Assembly (NCBI GenBank): GCA_037045055.1
Contig: JBAOHJ010000003.1
Coordinates: forward strand, 186,001-250,000
Reading direction: 5' to 3'
Source of the DNA: Phosphoribacter sp037045055
GTDB lineage: Bacteria; Actinomycetota; Actinomycetes; Actinomycetales; Dermatophilaceae
Length of the DNA: 64,000 bases
Shown here: one piece after another, positions 8,725-17,361 of the stretch
How the letters are laid out: the number at the start of each line of letters is the position of its first letter
Position numbering within the stretch: position 1 is the stretch's first letter
Position numbers and translations under genes: made by a program
The notes under the pieces: model-generated
Told to the model about the DNA's origin: nothing
The model's input: only the letters and a program-made list of their open reading frames with translations
Database searches by the model: none

Positions 8725-9524
8725 CACGACGCCCCCGGGTGCTGGCGGGCGAGGTGCTGCATCTCGGCCAGCAGGTAGCCCAGGTGCTCGGAGTGCGAGC
8801 CGGCTCGGCCACCTCGGGAGCGCCACGCCGGCGGCGCCGGCAGCTGCAGGGTGGCCTCGGCGAGCACCGCCTCGACGCCCGCCTGCGCCCCGGGCCGCAG
8901 CGACGAGGGTGCCACCCCGACCCCGGCGGCGGCCGCCGCGGCCGCAGCCGGGTCGTCATCGAAGAGCTCGTCGACGAAGGGCGCGACCCAGGCCAGGCCC
9001 TCCTGCATGTTCGCGTGCGACTGATCGGTGCCGTCGCCGAGGCGCACCACCCACTGCGCGGCGTGGTCGAGGTGGTAGCGCACCTCCTTGCCGGCCTTCG
9101 CGGCGACCCCGCGCAGCGTCTCGTCGCAGGAGGACTCCAACGCGGCGTACAGCTCGCGCTGGTAGGCCGCGAACCACAGCATCCGGGCCATCTCCTGGCC
9201 GAAGTGCCCGCGCGGCTGCTCGACGAGGTGGACGTTGCGGAACTGCTGCTCGGTGCGGAAGTAGGCCAGCTCGTCCTCGGAGCGGCCGGTGCCGTCGAGT
9301 TCGCCGACCCGGGTCAGCAGCCGACGGGCCTGGCCGATGTGGTCGAGCGAGACGTTGGCCAGGGCCATGTCCTCCTCGAGCGCCGGCGCCCAGGTGATCC
9401 ACTCGCCCAGGCGCTGGGCGTAGACCAGGGCGTCGTCGGCCAGGCCGAGGACGTATGCCGCGTGCGTGTCGTCGAGCGCCGGGGCGAGCGTGCCCGCGGC
9501 GGACGGGGTCGTCTGGTCGCTCAC
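8721..9524 (-). CDS. paaC: Phenylacetyl-CoA epoxidase structural subunit PaaC
   Basis: Ferritin-like helical subunit that scaffolds PaaA without a working di-iron site. The 267-residue product has LGLADDALVYAQRLGEW, SLDHIGQARRLL, the FGQEMARMLWF helix and EVRYHLDHAAQW. A run of eight alanines after DDDP lies in a linker and keeps frame. GTG 9524 (VSDQTTPS) is chosen; 11 bp separate it from the paaB stop. Confidence 0.94.
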   Translation of the reverse strand: MSDQTTPSAAGTLAPALDDTHAAYVLGLADDALVYAQRLGEWITWAPALEEDMALANVSLDHIGQARRLLTRVGELDGTGRSEDELAYFRTEQQFRNVHLVEQPRGHFGQEMARMLWFAAYQRELYAALESSCDETLRGVAAKAGKEVRYHLDHAAQWVVRLGDGTDQSHANMQEGLAWVAPFVDELFDDDPAAAAAAAAGVGVAPSSLRPGAQAGVEAVLAEATLQLPAPPAWRSRGGRAGSHSEHLGYLLAEMQHLARQHPGASW

Positions 9525-9535
9525 TGTCGCCCTCT

Positions 9536-9823
9536 CTAGAGGTACTCGATGTCCTTGGGGACGTCGTAGAAGGTCGGGTGGCGGTAGACCTTGTCGGCGC
9601 TGGGGTCGAAGAACGAGTCCTTCTCGTCCGGGCTGCTCGCCACGATGTCGCTCGCGGCGACGACCCAGATCGACACGCCCTCCTGCCGGCGGGTGTACAG
9701 GTCGCGGGCGTTGCGCAGCGCCATGGCCGCGTCCGGCGCGTGCAGCGACCCGACGTGCACGTGCGACAGACCCCGCTTGGCCCGCACGAACACCTCGTAG
9801 AGCGGCTCGGTGGTCTGGCTCAC
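9536..9823 (-). CDS. paaB: Phenylacetyl-CoA epoxidase subunit PaaB
   Basis: A 95-residue PaaB with the family pattern YEVFVRAKRGLSHVHVGSLHAPD, ALRNARDLYTRRQEG and SIWVVAASDI. It bridges PaaAC heterodimers in the epoxidase complex. GTG 9823 overlaps the paaA stop (GTGA). Confidence 0.95.
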   Translation of the reverse strand: MSQTTEPLYEVFVRAKRGLSHVHVGSLHAPDAAMALRNARDLYTRRQEGVSIWVVAASDIVASSPDEKDSFFDPSADKVYRHPTFYDVPKDIEYL

Positions 9824-10914
9824 GCGGCACTCCCCTTCGACTCCTGCGCCGCCCGGCGGGCGGCGACCTTGGCGGCATACGCGGCGGCGGCCTCGCGCAC
9901 CCACGCGCCCTGGGCGTGCGAGGTGGTGCGCCGCTGCATCCGCTTGGCGTTGCACGGCCCGTCGCCGCGCAGCACCTGCCAGAACTCGTCCCAGTCGCAC
10001 TCGCCGAAGTCCCAGTGCCCGCGCTGCTCGTTCCAGGTCAGCTTCGGGTCCGGCAGGGTGACCCCGAGCCGCTGGGCCTGCGGGACGGTCATGTCGACGA
10101 ACTTCTGGCGCAGGTCGTCGTTGCTGAACCGCTTGATCCCCCACGCCATCGACTGGGCGGTGTGCCCGGCCTTGGCCTGCGCGTCGTCGGAGTCGGGCGG
10201 ACCGAACATCGCCAGGGCCGGCCACCACCACCGGTTGACCGAGTCCTGGGCCATGGCCCGCTGCTCGGGGGTGCCGTGCATGAGCACCCAGAGGATCTCG
10301 AAGCCCTGCCGCTGGTGGAACGACTCCTCCTTGCAGACCCGGATCATCGCCCGGGCGTAGGGGCCGTACGAGCAGCGGCACAGCGGCACCTGGTTCATGA
10401 TCGCCGCGCCGTCGACGAGCCAGCCGATCGAGCCGTTGTCGGCCCAGGTCAGCGTCGGGTAGTTGAAGATCGAGGAGTACTTCTGCTTGCCGGTGTGCAG
10501 CCGCTCGAGCAGGTCGGCCCGGTCGACGCCGAGGGTCTCGGCGGCGGAGTAGAGGTAGAGCCCGTGGCCGCCCTCGTCCTGGACCTTGGCGGTGAGGATC
10601 GCCTTGCGCCGCAACGACGGGGCCCGGGTGATCCAGTTGCCCTCCGGCTGCATGCCGATGATCTCCGAGTGCGCGTGCTGGGCGATCTGGCGGATCAGCG
10701 TCTGGCGGTACTGCTCGGGCATGTCGTCGCGCGGCTCGATGCGCTGGTCGGCCTGGATGAGCGCGTCGAAGGAGGCCGAGCCGCTCGCGGCGAGCTCGTC
10801 GCGGCGGTCGACGTGGGCCGCCGCCGCCTCCACCGCGCCGCCCTCGGCGGCGTTGAGCTGGATCGCGCCCGGGTCGGTGCTCTCTTCGAGGTCGCCGAAG
10901 TCGTTTCCGTACAT
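9820..10914 (-). CDS. paaA: Phenylacetyl-CoA epoxidase catalytic subunit PaaA
   Basis: Di-iron oxygenase subunit that epoxidizes the ring of phenylacetyl-CoA. Metal-ligand motifs are visible: the EGGH in AKVQDEGGHGLYLY and the ExxH in CKEESFHQRQG. The protein has 364 residues, a little longer than many PaaA proteins because of a roughly 40-residue acidic/Ala-rich N-terminus. ATG 10914 (MYGNDFGD) is chosen. First gene of paaABCDE; phenylacetate-CoA ligase and the downstream beta-oxidation genes are not in the window. Confidence 0.95.
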   Translation of the reverse strand: MYGNDFGDLEESTDPGAIQLNAAEGGAVEAAAAHVDRRDELAASGSASFDALIQADQRIEPRDDMPEQYRQTLIRQIAQHAHSEIIGMQPEGNWITRAPSLRRKAILTAKVQDEGGHGLYLYSAAETLGVDRADLLERLHTGKQKYSSIFNYPTLTWADNGSIGWLVDGAAIMNQVPLCRCSYGPYARAMIRVCKEESFHQRQGFEILWVLMHGTPEQRAMAQDSVNRWWWPALAMFGPPDSDDAQAKAGHTAQSMAWGIKRFSNDDLRQKFVDMTVPQAQRLGVTLPDPKLTWNEQRGHWDFGECDWDEFWQVLRGDGPCNAKRMQRRTTSHAQGAWVREAAAAYAAKVAARRAAQESKGSAA

Positions 10915-10955
10915 GGGGCCAGTATGGACCTCTCCGTCGTCGCGGACGACACCTG

Positions 10956-11000
10956 GATCATCTAAGTCTTGATCGTCACATCGTATATTACATAGAGGGT
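10956..11000. promoter_or_regulatory. AT-rich divergent promoter island between paaA and ldh
   Basis: In a sequence near 72 % G+C this stretch is strikingly AT-rich. It holds an inverted repeat GATCA (10956-10960) / TGATC (10970-10974) and TATATTACATA at 10984-10994, which offers TAnnnT -10 boxes on both strands. It probably carries the paa promoter, perhaps with a TetR-type PaaR site, and the ldh promoter; exact boxes cannot be assigned. Confidence 0.45.
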
Positions 11001-11043
11001 CCCGGCGATGACCCCACCGGGCAAACCGGCGTAGATTCGCGCC

Positions 11044-11994
11044 GTGATCGAGCGCCCGACCCCCACCCTGGCGATCGTCGGCGCCGGTGCGGTCGGCTCG
11101 ACGATCGCCTATGCCGCGCTGATGCGCGGTGCGGCCCGGCGCGTCGTCCTGCACGACGTCAACGCCGCCAAGGTCCGCGCCGAGGTCCTGGACATCGCGC
11201 ACGGCATCCAGTTCATGCCGATGGGCCAGATCGAGGGCAGCGACGACGTCGGCATCTGCGCCGGTGCCGACATCGTCGCCGTCACCGCGGGAGCCAAGCA
11301 GCGGCCCGGCCAGACCCGGATGCTGCTGGCCGAGGCGACCGTGGGCCTGATGCGCACGATCATGCCCCGGCTCGCCGAGGTCGCCCCCGACGCGACCTAC
11401 GTCATGGTCACCAACCCGGTCGACGTCGTCACCTACGCCGCGCTGGCGATCTGCGGTCTGCCGCCGACCCGGCTGTTCGGGTCGGGGACCGTGCTGGACT
11501 CCTCGCGGTTGCGCTGGCTGGTGGCCACCGAGGTGGGCGTGTCGGTCCACAACGTGCACGCCTACGTCGCCGGGGAGCACGGCGACAGCGAGATCCCGCT
11601 GTGGAGCTCCGCGTCGGTCGGCGGCGTCCCGCTGCTGGAGTGGGAGCGGCATACCGGCCTGTTGGGTCAGGCGGCCCGGGAGCGCATCGCGGCCGAGGTG
11701 GTCGGCTCCGCGTACCAGATCATCGAGGGCAAGGGCGCGACGAACTACGCGGTCGCGCTCGCGGTGTCGCGCATCGTCGAGTCGGTGCTGCGGGACGAGC
11801 GACGGGTCCTGCCGGTGTCGACGCTGCTGTCGGGGTGGCAGGGCATCGACGAGGTCTGCATGTCCGTGCCGACGGTGCTGCACCGCGGCGGCGCCGGCGA
11901 GCGGCTGGCCGTCCCACTCAGCGACGGCGAGCGGGTCGCCCTCGCCCGCAGCGCCGACCGGATCCGCGCGGTGGCCCGGGGTCTGGGCTTCTAG
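11044..11994 (+). CDS. ldh: L-lactate dehydrogenase
   Basis: NAD-dependent reduction of pyruvate to L-lactate. The 316-residue protein has the Rossmann motif VGAGAVGSTIAY (residues 11-22), the active-site loop RPGQTR, VTNPVDV, and the catalytic His in AGEHGDSE. Substrate-specificity residues favour LDH over malate dehydrogenase (Q before RPGQ, not R). GTG 11044 is the start. The stop overlaps the next convergent gene's stop in a shared CTAG. Confidence 0.93.
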   Translation: MIERPTPTLAIVGAGAVGSTIAYAALMRGAARRVVLHDVNAAKVRAEVLDIAHGIQFMPMGQIEGSDDVGICAGADIVAVTAGAKQRPGQTRMLLAEATVGLMRTIMPRLAEVAPDATYVMVTNPVDVVTYAALAICGLPPTRLFGSGTVLDSSRLRWLVATEVGVSVHNVHAYVAGEHGDSEIPLWSSASVGGVPLLEWERHTGLLGQAARERIAAEVVGSAYQIIEGKGATNYAVALAVSRIVESVLRDERRVLPVSTLLSGWQGIDEVCMSVPTVLHRGGAGERLAVPLSDGERVALARSADRIRAVARGLGF

Positions 11995-12425
11995 TCGTTC
12001 GGCGAGCTGCGCAGATACCACTGCCCGTCGACCCGGACCAACGCCAGGTCGCTGCGGTATGCCGCGGGCACGCCCTGCAGCTGGGTCGCGCGGACCACGG
12101 CGGTGTCCCCGCCGACCTCCGAGCCGGTCACCGTGGCGGTCCGCAGCGCGGCCAGGTCGTCGGCACCGGCCGCGTCCACGACCGCGGCGCGCAGCCCCGA
12201 CGCGCACAGCGCCAACTCCGCTGCGTCCAGCGGCCGGTACGGCGGTTGGGCGCTGGCGAGCAGCCCGCAGGCGCGGTCGGTGTCCTTGTCTCCCAAGGCA
12301 TGCAGGAACTGCTCGACGGTGGCTTGCGGGTCTCCCCCACCCGAGCACCCGGCCGCGACCAGCGCCCCCACGGCGAGGGTCGCGGCATACCCGCCACCCG
12401 CTCGACCGCCTCCCCGGACACGCAT
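11991..12425 (-). CDS. Small predicted lipoprotein
   Basis: 144 residues with a type II signal: Arg-rich start, hydrophobic stretch and lipobox VAAGC at residues 23-27, then GGG and a soluble domain with two further cysteines (residues 53 and 73) that may form a disulfide. The pattern VEQFLHALGDKDTDRAC and the C-terminal LVRVDGQWYL resemble small NTF2-like/DUF4878-type secreted lipoproteins, but I cannot assign a function. It is convergent with ldh. Confidence 0.75.
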   Translation of the reverse strand: MRVRGGGRAGGGYAATLAVGALVAAGCSGGGDPQATVEQFLHALGDKDTDRACGLLASAQPPYRPLDAAELALCASGLRAAVVDAAGADDLAALRTATVTGSEVGGDTAVVRATQLQGVPAAYRSDLALVRVDGQWYLRSSPND

Positions 12426-12460
12426 AGGGTGCAGTCAAGCACGACTGCGAGGATGAGCCC

Positions 12461-13027
12461 GTGACCCACCAGCAGCACCCCGACGCCAGTGTCCGACTCG
12501 GTCACGCCGCGGACGCCACCGCCATGGGGGCGGTGCACGCCGCGGCCTGGCGCGCGGCCTACGCCCAGGCCCTGCCCGAGCAGCTGCTGGCGACCATCGA
12601 CGACGACTCCTTCGAGGCCGGGTGGCACTCGCTGTTCGACGATCCGCCCACCCCGCGCCACCGCGTCCTGGTGGCCTGCGAGGGCGAGCGGGTGGTGGGA
12701 CTGTCCGTGGTCGGGCCCTCGGACGACGGCGACAGCGACGAGACGACCGCACTCATCGACCTGCTCGCGGTGCACCCGCAGGCCCGCCGCCGAGGGCACG
12801 GCTCACGACTGCTCAACGCGACGGCGGACCTGGCCCGAGCCGCCGGCTGGGCGCGGATGGCGCACTGGGTGTACTCCGAGGACGCCCAGACCCGGGACTT
12901 CCTCGTCGCGGCCGGCTTCGCCCTCGACGGCGCGGTCCGCGAGCTGGCGCCGGACGGGCACGGCAGCGTCCTGCGCGAGGTGCGCCTGGTCACCTCGCTG
13001 TCCGCCGCGGATGTCGCCGCGCACTGA
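12461..13027 (+). CDS. GNAT-family N-acetyltransferase
   Basis: 188 residues with the GNAT core: LIDLLAVHPQARRRGHGSRLL gives the acetyl-CoA pyrophosphate loop (R-R-x-G-x-G/S), and the C-terminal ARMAHWVYSEDAQTRDFLVAAGF is the usual beta5-alpha4 piece. Substrate unknown. GTG 12461 is 35 bp from the divergent lipoprotein start. Confidence 0.85.
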   Translation: MTHQQHPDASVRLGHAADATAMGAVHAAAWRAAYAQALPEQLLATIDDDSFEAGWHSLFDDPPTPRHRVLVACEGERVVGLSVVGPSDDGDSDETTALIDLLAVHPQARRRGHGSRLLNATADLARAAGWARMAHWVYSEDAQTRDFLVAAGFALDGAVRELAPDGHGSVLREVRLVTSLSAADVAAH

Positions 13028-13028
13028 C

Positions 13029-13871
13029 GTGGCCACCGACCTGGCACTGACGGGTCATGCCGGGGCCCTGGCGGCTCGCCGGTGGGACCCCTGCGTCGAG
13101 CCGCGCTACCTCGCCCTGATCCTGCACGGCTACGGCGAGCACCTGGGTCGCTACGACCACGTGGCGGCGCGGCTGACCCGCGAGGGAGCGCTCGTGTATG
13201 CCGTCGACCACGCCGGACACGGACGCAGCGAGGGCGAGCGCGTCCTGGTCGCGGACGTCGAGCGCGTCGTGGACGACGTGCGCGTCCTGCACAAGCACGC
13301 CCGCCACGAGCACCACCACCTGCCGGTCGTCGTCATCGGGCACTCGCTCGGCGGCACGGTCGCGACGCGCTACGCCCAGCGCCACGGCGACAAGCTCGCC
13401 TGCATGGTGCTCTCGGCCCCGGTCATCGGTCGGTGGCCCACCCTGGACTCGCTGCTGGCCGCCGACGACATCCCCGACACCCCGATCGACCCGCAGGCCC
13501 TGTCCCGCGACCCGGCCGTCGGTGCCGCCTATGCCGCCGACCCGCTGGTGTGGCACGGGCCCTTCAAGCGGCCCACGCTCGAGGCGATCCGGACCATGTT
13601 GGCCACCATCGACGCCGGGCCCGACTTCGACACGCTGCCGGTGCTGTGGCTGCACGGCACGGCCGACCAGCTCGTCCCCTACGAGGGCACCGCCGCAGGG
13701 TGGAGCCATCTCGCCGGTGCGGGCGACGAGGCGAGCACCTACCTCGGGGCACGGCACGAGGTCTTCAACGAGACCAACCGACGCGAGGTCCTCGACGACG
13801 TCGCGGCCTTCGTCGGACGGCATCTGAGCACCCGTGGCGGCTCGCCCAAGCGACGCCGCGGGCGGTCCTGA
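13029..13871 (+). CDS. Alpha/beta hydrolase, monoacylglycerol-lipase-like
   Basis: 280 residues with HGYGEHLGRYDHVA, the nucleophile elbow GHSLGG (Ser catalytic), an Asp in WLHGTADQLV and a His in GARHEVFNE, which complete the Ser-Asp-His triad. This order and the HGxxEHxxRY motif are typical of serine aminopeptidase S33 / monoglyceride lipases. GTG 13029 follows the GNAT stop by 1 bp; ATG 13011 (MSPRTDVA) is an alternative that overlaps it. Confidence 0.85.
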   Translation: MATDLALTGHAGALAARRWDPCVEPRYLALILHGYGEHLGRYDHVAARLTREGALVYAVDHAGHGRSEGERVLVADVERVVDDVRVLHKHARHEHHHLPVVVIGHSLGGTVATRYAQRHGDKLACMVLSAPVIGRWPTLDSLLAADDIPDTPIDPQALSRDPAVGAAYAADPLVWHGPFKRPTLEAIRTMLATIDAGPDFDTLPVLWLHGTADQLVPYEGTAAGWSHLAGAGDEASTYLGARHEVFNETNRREVLDDVAAFVGRHLSTRGGSPKRRRGRS

Positions 13872-13883
13872 CCGGCGCCACAA

Positions 13884-14579
13884 ATGGCCCCCACCGATCG
13901 CCGCCCGGACGACCCGGTGCGCCGCACCGTGCTGCGCCAGGCCGGGTCGGTCGGCCTCGCCTCGGGGACCTACGGCCTGAGCTTCGGGGCCTTGGCGGTC
14001 GCGGCCGGCCTGGACCTCTGGCAGACCTGGGCGATGAGCCTGCTGGTGTTCACCGGGGCCTCGCAGTTCGCCTTCGTCGCGGTGCTCGCCGCCGGAGGCA
14101 GCGGCGCCACCGCGGTCGCCACCTCCACCTTGCTCGGGGTCCGCAACGGCCTCTACGGGCTGCAGGTGACCGACTGGCTCGGGGTCCGGGGCTGGCGGCG
14201 CGCCGCCGCGGCCCAGCTGACCATCGACGAATCGACCGCGGTGGGGGTCGCTCAGGACACCGACCGCGCCCGGCGGTTGGGTTTCTGGGCCACCGGCCTG
14301 TCGGTGCTCGTGCTGTGGAACGGCTCCACCCTGCTCGGGGCGGTGCTGGGCAGCGCGGTGGGCGATCCGCGCCGGTTCGGCCTCGACGGAGCGGCGGCGG
14401 CGGCCTTCACCGGCTTGTTGTGGCCGCGGCTGCGCTCGCGCGAGGGGGTGGCCACCGCGGGCCTGGCGTTGGTGCTCGCCCTGGGCGTCGCGCCGTACGT
14501 GCCGGCCGGCATCCCGGTCGTCGTCGCTGCGCTCGCCGCCGTGGTCATGGGGCTGGCGCGCGGGGCGGCCCGGCGATGA
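13884..14579 (+). CDS. azlC: AzlC-family branched-chain amino acid exporter subunit
   Basis: Integral membrane protein of 231 residues with the AzlC hallmarks GLASGTYGLSFGALAVAAGL, the TGASQFAFVAVLAAGG helix and ATSTLLGVRNGLYG. AzlC pairs with the small AzlD to export branched-chain amino acids or analogues. azlD overlaps its stop by ATGA. Confidence 0.88.
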   Translation: MAPTDRRPDDPVRRTVLRQAGSVGLASGTYGLSFGALAVAAGLDLWQTWAMSLLVFTGASQFAFVAVLAAGGSGATAVATSTLLGVRNGLYGLQVTDWLGVRGWRRAAAAQLTIDESTAVGVAQDTDRARRLGFWATGLSVLVLWNGSTLLGAVLGSAVGDPRRFGLDGAAAAAFTGLLWPRLRSREGVATAGLALVLALGVAPYVPAGIPVVVAALAAVVMGLARGAARR

Positions 14580-14890
14580 GCCTGTGGGTGCCGGTGCTGG
14601 CCGCCGCGGCCTTGGCCTTCGGGACGAAGTACGCCGGGCACCTGGTCCCGAAACGCTGGCTCGCCGGCACCCGGGTGCGCCGGGTCAGCGCGCTGCTGCC
14701 CACCGCCCTGCTCACCGCGCTGGTCGTCGCCCAGGCCGTCCTCGGCCCGGGCGGCACCCGGGTCCTCGACTCCCGCGCCGGCGCCGTCGCGGTCGCCGTG
14801 GTGGCCCTCACGCTGCGCGCGCCCTTCATCGTCGTCGTCGTGCTCGGCGGGGTCACCGCCGCGGTGCTGCGGTCGGTGGGGTGGCCGTAG
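14576..14890 (+). CDS. azlD: AzlD-family membrane protein
   Basis: 104 residues, three to four hydrophobic helices (residues 2-18, 38-57, 67-98), with the family's central LVPKRWL segment. ATG overlaps the azlC TGA, so the two subunits are coupled. It ends 6 bp before the dapB stop on the other strand. Confidence 0.85.
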   Translation: MSLWVPVLAAAALAFGTKYAGHLVPKRWLAGTRVRRVSALLPTALLTALVVAQAVLGPGGTRVLDSRAGAVAVAVVALTLRAPFIVVVVLGGVTAAVLRSVGWP

Positions 14891-14896
14891 CCCGGC

Positions 14897-15664
14897 TCAG
14901 GGCAGGCCGAGGTAGTGCTCCAGGCCCACGGTGAGGCCCGGGTGGTCGGCCACCCCGCGCACCCCCTGCAGAACGCCGGGCATGAACGACTCCCGGTCGA
15001 AGGAGTCGTGTCGAATGGTGAGCAGCTCCCCCGGGTTGCCCAGCAGCACCTCCTGGTGGGCCACGAGTCCGCGCAGGCGCACCGCATGCACCGGTATGCC
15101 GTGCACCCGCGCACCGCGCGCCCCGGCCGGATCCTGGGTGGTCGCGTCGGGAACGTCCGGCCGTCCGGCCTCGGCGCGTGCCTGGGCGACCAGGGCCGCG
15201 GTTCGGGCCGCGGTGCCCGAGGGCGCGTCGACCTTGTCCGGGTGGTGCAGCTCGACGATCTCCACGGACTCGAAGAACCGTGCGGCGACCCGGGCGAACC
15301 CGGTCATGAGCACCGCCCCGACGGCGAAGTTCGGCGCGACGAGGACCCCCACCGGGGTGCCGGCGCGCGACGGCGGCGCCACGTCGAGGTGGGCCCGCAG
15401 CGCCGCCAGTCGGGCCGCGTCCCACCCGGTCGTGCCGATGACCGCGTGCACCCCGCGCGAGACGTAGTGGGCCGCGTTGCCCGGCGACGCGTCGGGCACG
15501 GCGAACTCCACGACGACGTCGGCGCCGCCGAGGTCGCCCAGGTCGTCGCCCAGGTCGTACTGGCCCACCAGGCGCATCCCGTCGGCGGCCGCGACCGCGC
15601 GACAGACCGTCGCCCCCATTCGGCCCTTGGCCCCGACGACGGCCACCGCGATCTGCCCGCTCAT
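14897..15664 (-). CDS. dapB: 4-hydroxy-tetrahydrodipicolinate reductase
   Basis: NAD(P)H-dependent second step after DapA in the lysine pathway. 255 residues with VVGAKGRMG at residues 9-17, GTTGWD, and the substrate motif ELHHPDKVDAPSGTA with the catalytic His pair and Lys. ATG 15664 is chosen (MSGQIAVAV); a MTLM start 9 bp upstream is possible. Confidence 0.95.
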   Translation of the reverse strand: MSGQIAVAVVGAKGRMGATVCRAVAAADGMRLVGQYDLGDDLGDLGGADVVVEFAVPDASPGNAAHYVSRGVHAVIGTTGWDAARLAALRAHLDVAPPSRAGTPVGVLVAPNFAVGAVLMTGFARVAARFFESVEIVELHHPDKVDAPSGTAARTAALVAQARAEAGRPDVPDATTQDPAGARGARVHGIPVHAVRLRGLVAHQEVLLGNPGELLTIRHDSFDRESFMPGVLQGVRGVADHPGLTVGLEHYLGLP

Positions 15665-15688
15665 GAGCGTCAGCCTAGCCATGGCACC

Positions 15689-16564
15689 ATGACGCTCATG
15701 GACCTCGACGAGGCCGTGACCACGCTGTACGCGCTGCCGGTCGAGCAGTTTCTGCCCCACCGGGCGAGCCTGGTCCACCAGGCCCGCAGCGCCGGCGACG
15801 GTGCGCTGGCCACCGAGATCGGCACCCTGCGCAAGCCCACCGCGGCGGCCTGGGCGGTGAACCTGCTGGTGCGCCACCGACCGGAGCAGACCGCGCGGCT
15901 GGCCCAGCTGGCGACCCAGCTGCGCACCGCCCAGGCGGCGCTCGACGGCCCGGCGATGACCCGGTTGGGCAAGGCGCGCACCGCGCTGGTCGACGAGCTC
16001 GCCGCGGCGACGGCCGCCGCCGCCACCGCGGCGGGCGTGACCCTGAGCGCGGCCACCGCGCGCCTGGTCACGGCGACCTTCGTCGCCGCGCTCGCCGCGC
16101 CGGAGGCCACCGAGGCGGTGCTGTCGGGACGGCTGACCCGAGCCCTGGAGTATGCCGGGTTCGGCGACGTCGACCTCACCGACGCGACGGCGCGACCGTT
16201 GCGCGCTCTGCCGGACCTGCCGGCCGGTGCCGAGCCCGAGCACCGGCCCGAGGGGACGGCCCGGGCCGCGCCCAGGGGCTCGGCCGACCTGGCGGCGGCC
16301 GAGGCGGGGCTTCGGGCGGCGGTGACCGCGGCGACGGAGGCCGCCGCTCGCCATGGGGTGCTCGTCGCCCAGGCCGACCTCGCCCAGACCCGGGTGACTC
16401 AGCTGCAGCGCGAGCTGGTGCAGGCCCGAGCCCAGCACGAGCGCACCGCCGCGGCGCTGGCCGACGCGCAGGTCGCGCTCACCCGGGCCCAGGAGCAGAC
16501 CGTCGCGGCGCGGGCGGCGCTCGAACGGCTGCGGGCCTCGGCGGCGGGACCGCCACCCCGGTGA
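15689..16564 (+). CDS. Ala-rich coiled-coil protein of unknown function
   Basis: 291 residues. The first half contains TLRKPTAAAWAVNLLVRH, a signature of a conserved but uncharacterised actinobacterial family, and long Ala-rich helices. The last 90 residues (LAAAEAGLRAAVTAATEAAARHG to the end) have heptad-like spacing of a coiled coil. No signal peptide or membrane helix. ATG 15689 or 15698 can start it. Divergent from dapB by 24 bp. Confidence 0.7.
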   Translation: MTLMDLDEAVTTLYALPVEQFLPHRASLVHQARSAGDGALATEIGTLRKPTAAAWAVNLLVRHRPEQTARLAQLATQLRTAQAALDGPAMTRLGKARTALVDELAAATAAAATAAGVTLSAATARLVTATFVAALAAPEATEAVLSGRLTRALEYAGFGDVDLTDATARPLRALPDLPAGAEPEHRPEGTARAAPRGSADLAAAEAGLRAAVTAATEAAARHGVLVAQADLAQTRVTQLQRELVQARAQHERTAAALADAQVALTRAQEQTVAARAALERLRASAAGPPPR

Positions 16565-16622
16565 CCCGACCGTCGCCGCACCCCGGGTGCGCCCGCCGGG
16601 GCGGACCGGCAGGATGCCCGCT

Positions 16623-17303
16623 GTGACATCGATCCGCCGACACCCCGAACGCGCCGTCACCGACCGCGAGCGTCTGGACGCCATCCTCGACGCGGGGTGG
16701 GTCGGCACGCTGGCGGTCGTCGTGCATGGGACCCCCCAGGTGGTGCCGATGCTCTACGCCCGTGTGGCCGACGAGGTGCTGCTGCACGGGTCGACCGGCG
16801 CGGGGACGTTGCGCGCGGCGCTTTCGGCCCCGGTCGCCTTCTGCGTCACGCACCTGGACGCCTTGGTGTATGCCGCGTCGCTGTTTCACTCCAGCGCGAA
16901 CTTCCGCTCCGCCGTCGTCACGGGGCGCCTCGAGCGGGTCGACCCGGACCGGCAGGAGGCGGCCCTGCTCGCGCTGTCCGAGCACCTCATGCCGGGCCGG
17001 GCCACCGAGGTCCGCGCCGTCTCCGACAAGGAGCTGGCGGCCACCCTCGTGCTGCGCCTGCCCATCCGCGCGGGGCAGTGGACCGCCAAGGTCCGCACCG
17101 GCCCACCGGGCCAGGACCCCGAGGCCGACCCGCGGGTCTGGACCGGGCTGCTGCCGCTGGAGGCGGGGTTCGGGGCGCCGTCGAGCGCACCGCCTGCGGA
17201 CCCGGGGCCCGGCCGGGCGGGACCGGCGCGGGCGACCCCGGCGCCCGGCGGCGGCATACCGGTGTCACCGTCGGTGCTCGCGCGCCTCGCCCCGCCGCGC
17301 TGA
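16623..17303 (+). CDS. Pyridoxamine 5'-phosphate oxidase-family flavin/F420-type protein
   Basis: 226 residues of the split-barrel flavin-binding family often annotated as pyridoxamine 5'-phosphate oxidase-related: IRRHPERAVTDRERLDAILDAGWVGTLAV at the start, VVPMLYAR, LHGSTGAG and FHSSANFRSAVV. Members bind FMN, heme or F420; the ligand here is unknown. GTG 16623 is chosen because AGGA at 16611-16614 is well spaced; ATG 16614 is the alternative. The C-terminus is Pro/Gly/Ala-rich. Confidence 0.75.
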   Translation: MTSIRRHPERAVTDRERLDAILDAGWVGTLAVVVHGTPQVVPMLYARVADEVLLHGSTGAGTLRAALSAPVAFCVTHLDALVYAASLFHSSANFRSAVVTGRLERVDPDRQEAALLALSEHLMPGRATEVRAVSDKELAATLVLRLPIRAGQWTAKVRTGPPGQDPEADPRVWTGLLPLEAGFGAPSSAPPADPGPGRAGPARATPAPGGGIPVSPSVLARLAPPR

Positions 17304-17361
17304 GCGTCGGGCGGGCCCTCGGCGTCGTCGTGCCATGAGCGGGTGTGGCACGATGCCGGGC

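Noticed and set aside
8895..8945. Run of alanine codons in paaC as a possible frameshift
   Set aside because: Reading frame stays open and the downstream residues match the PaaC end; it is a linker.
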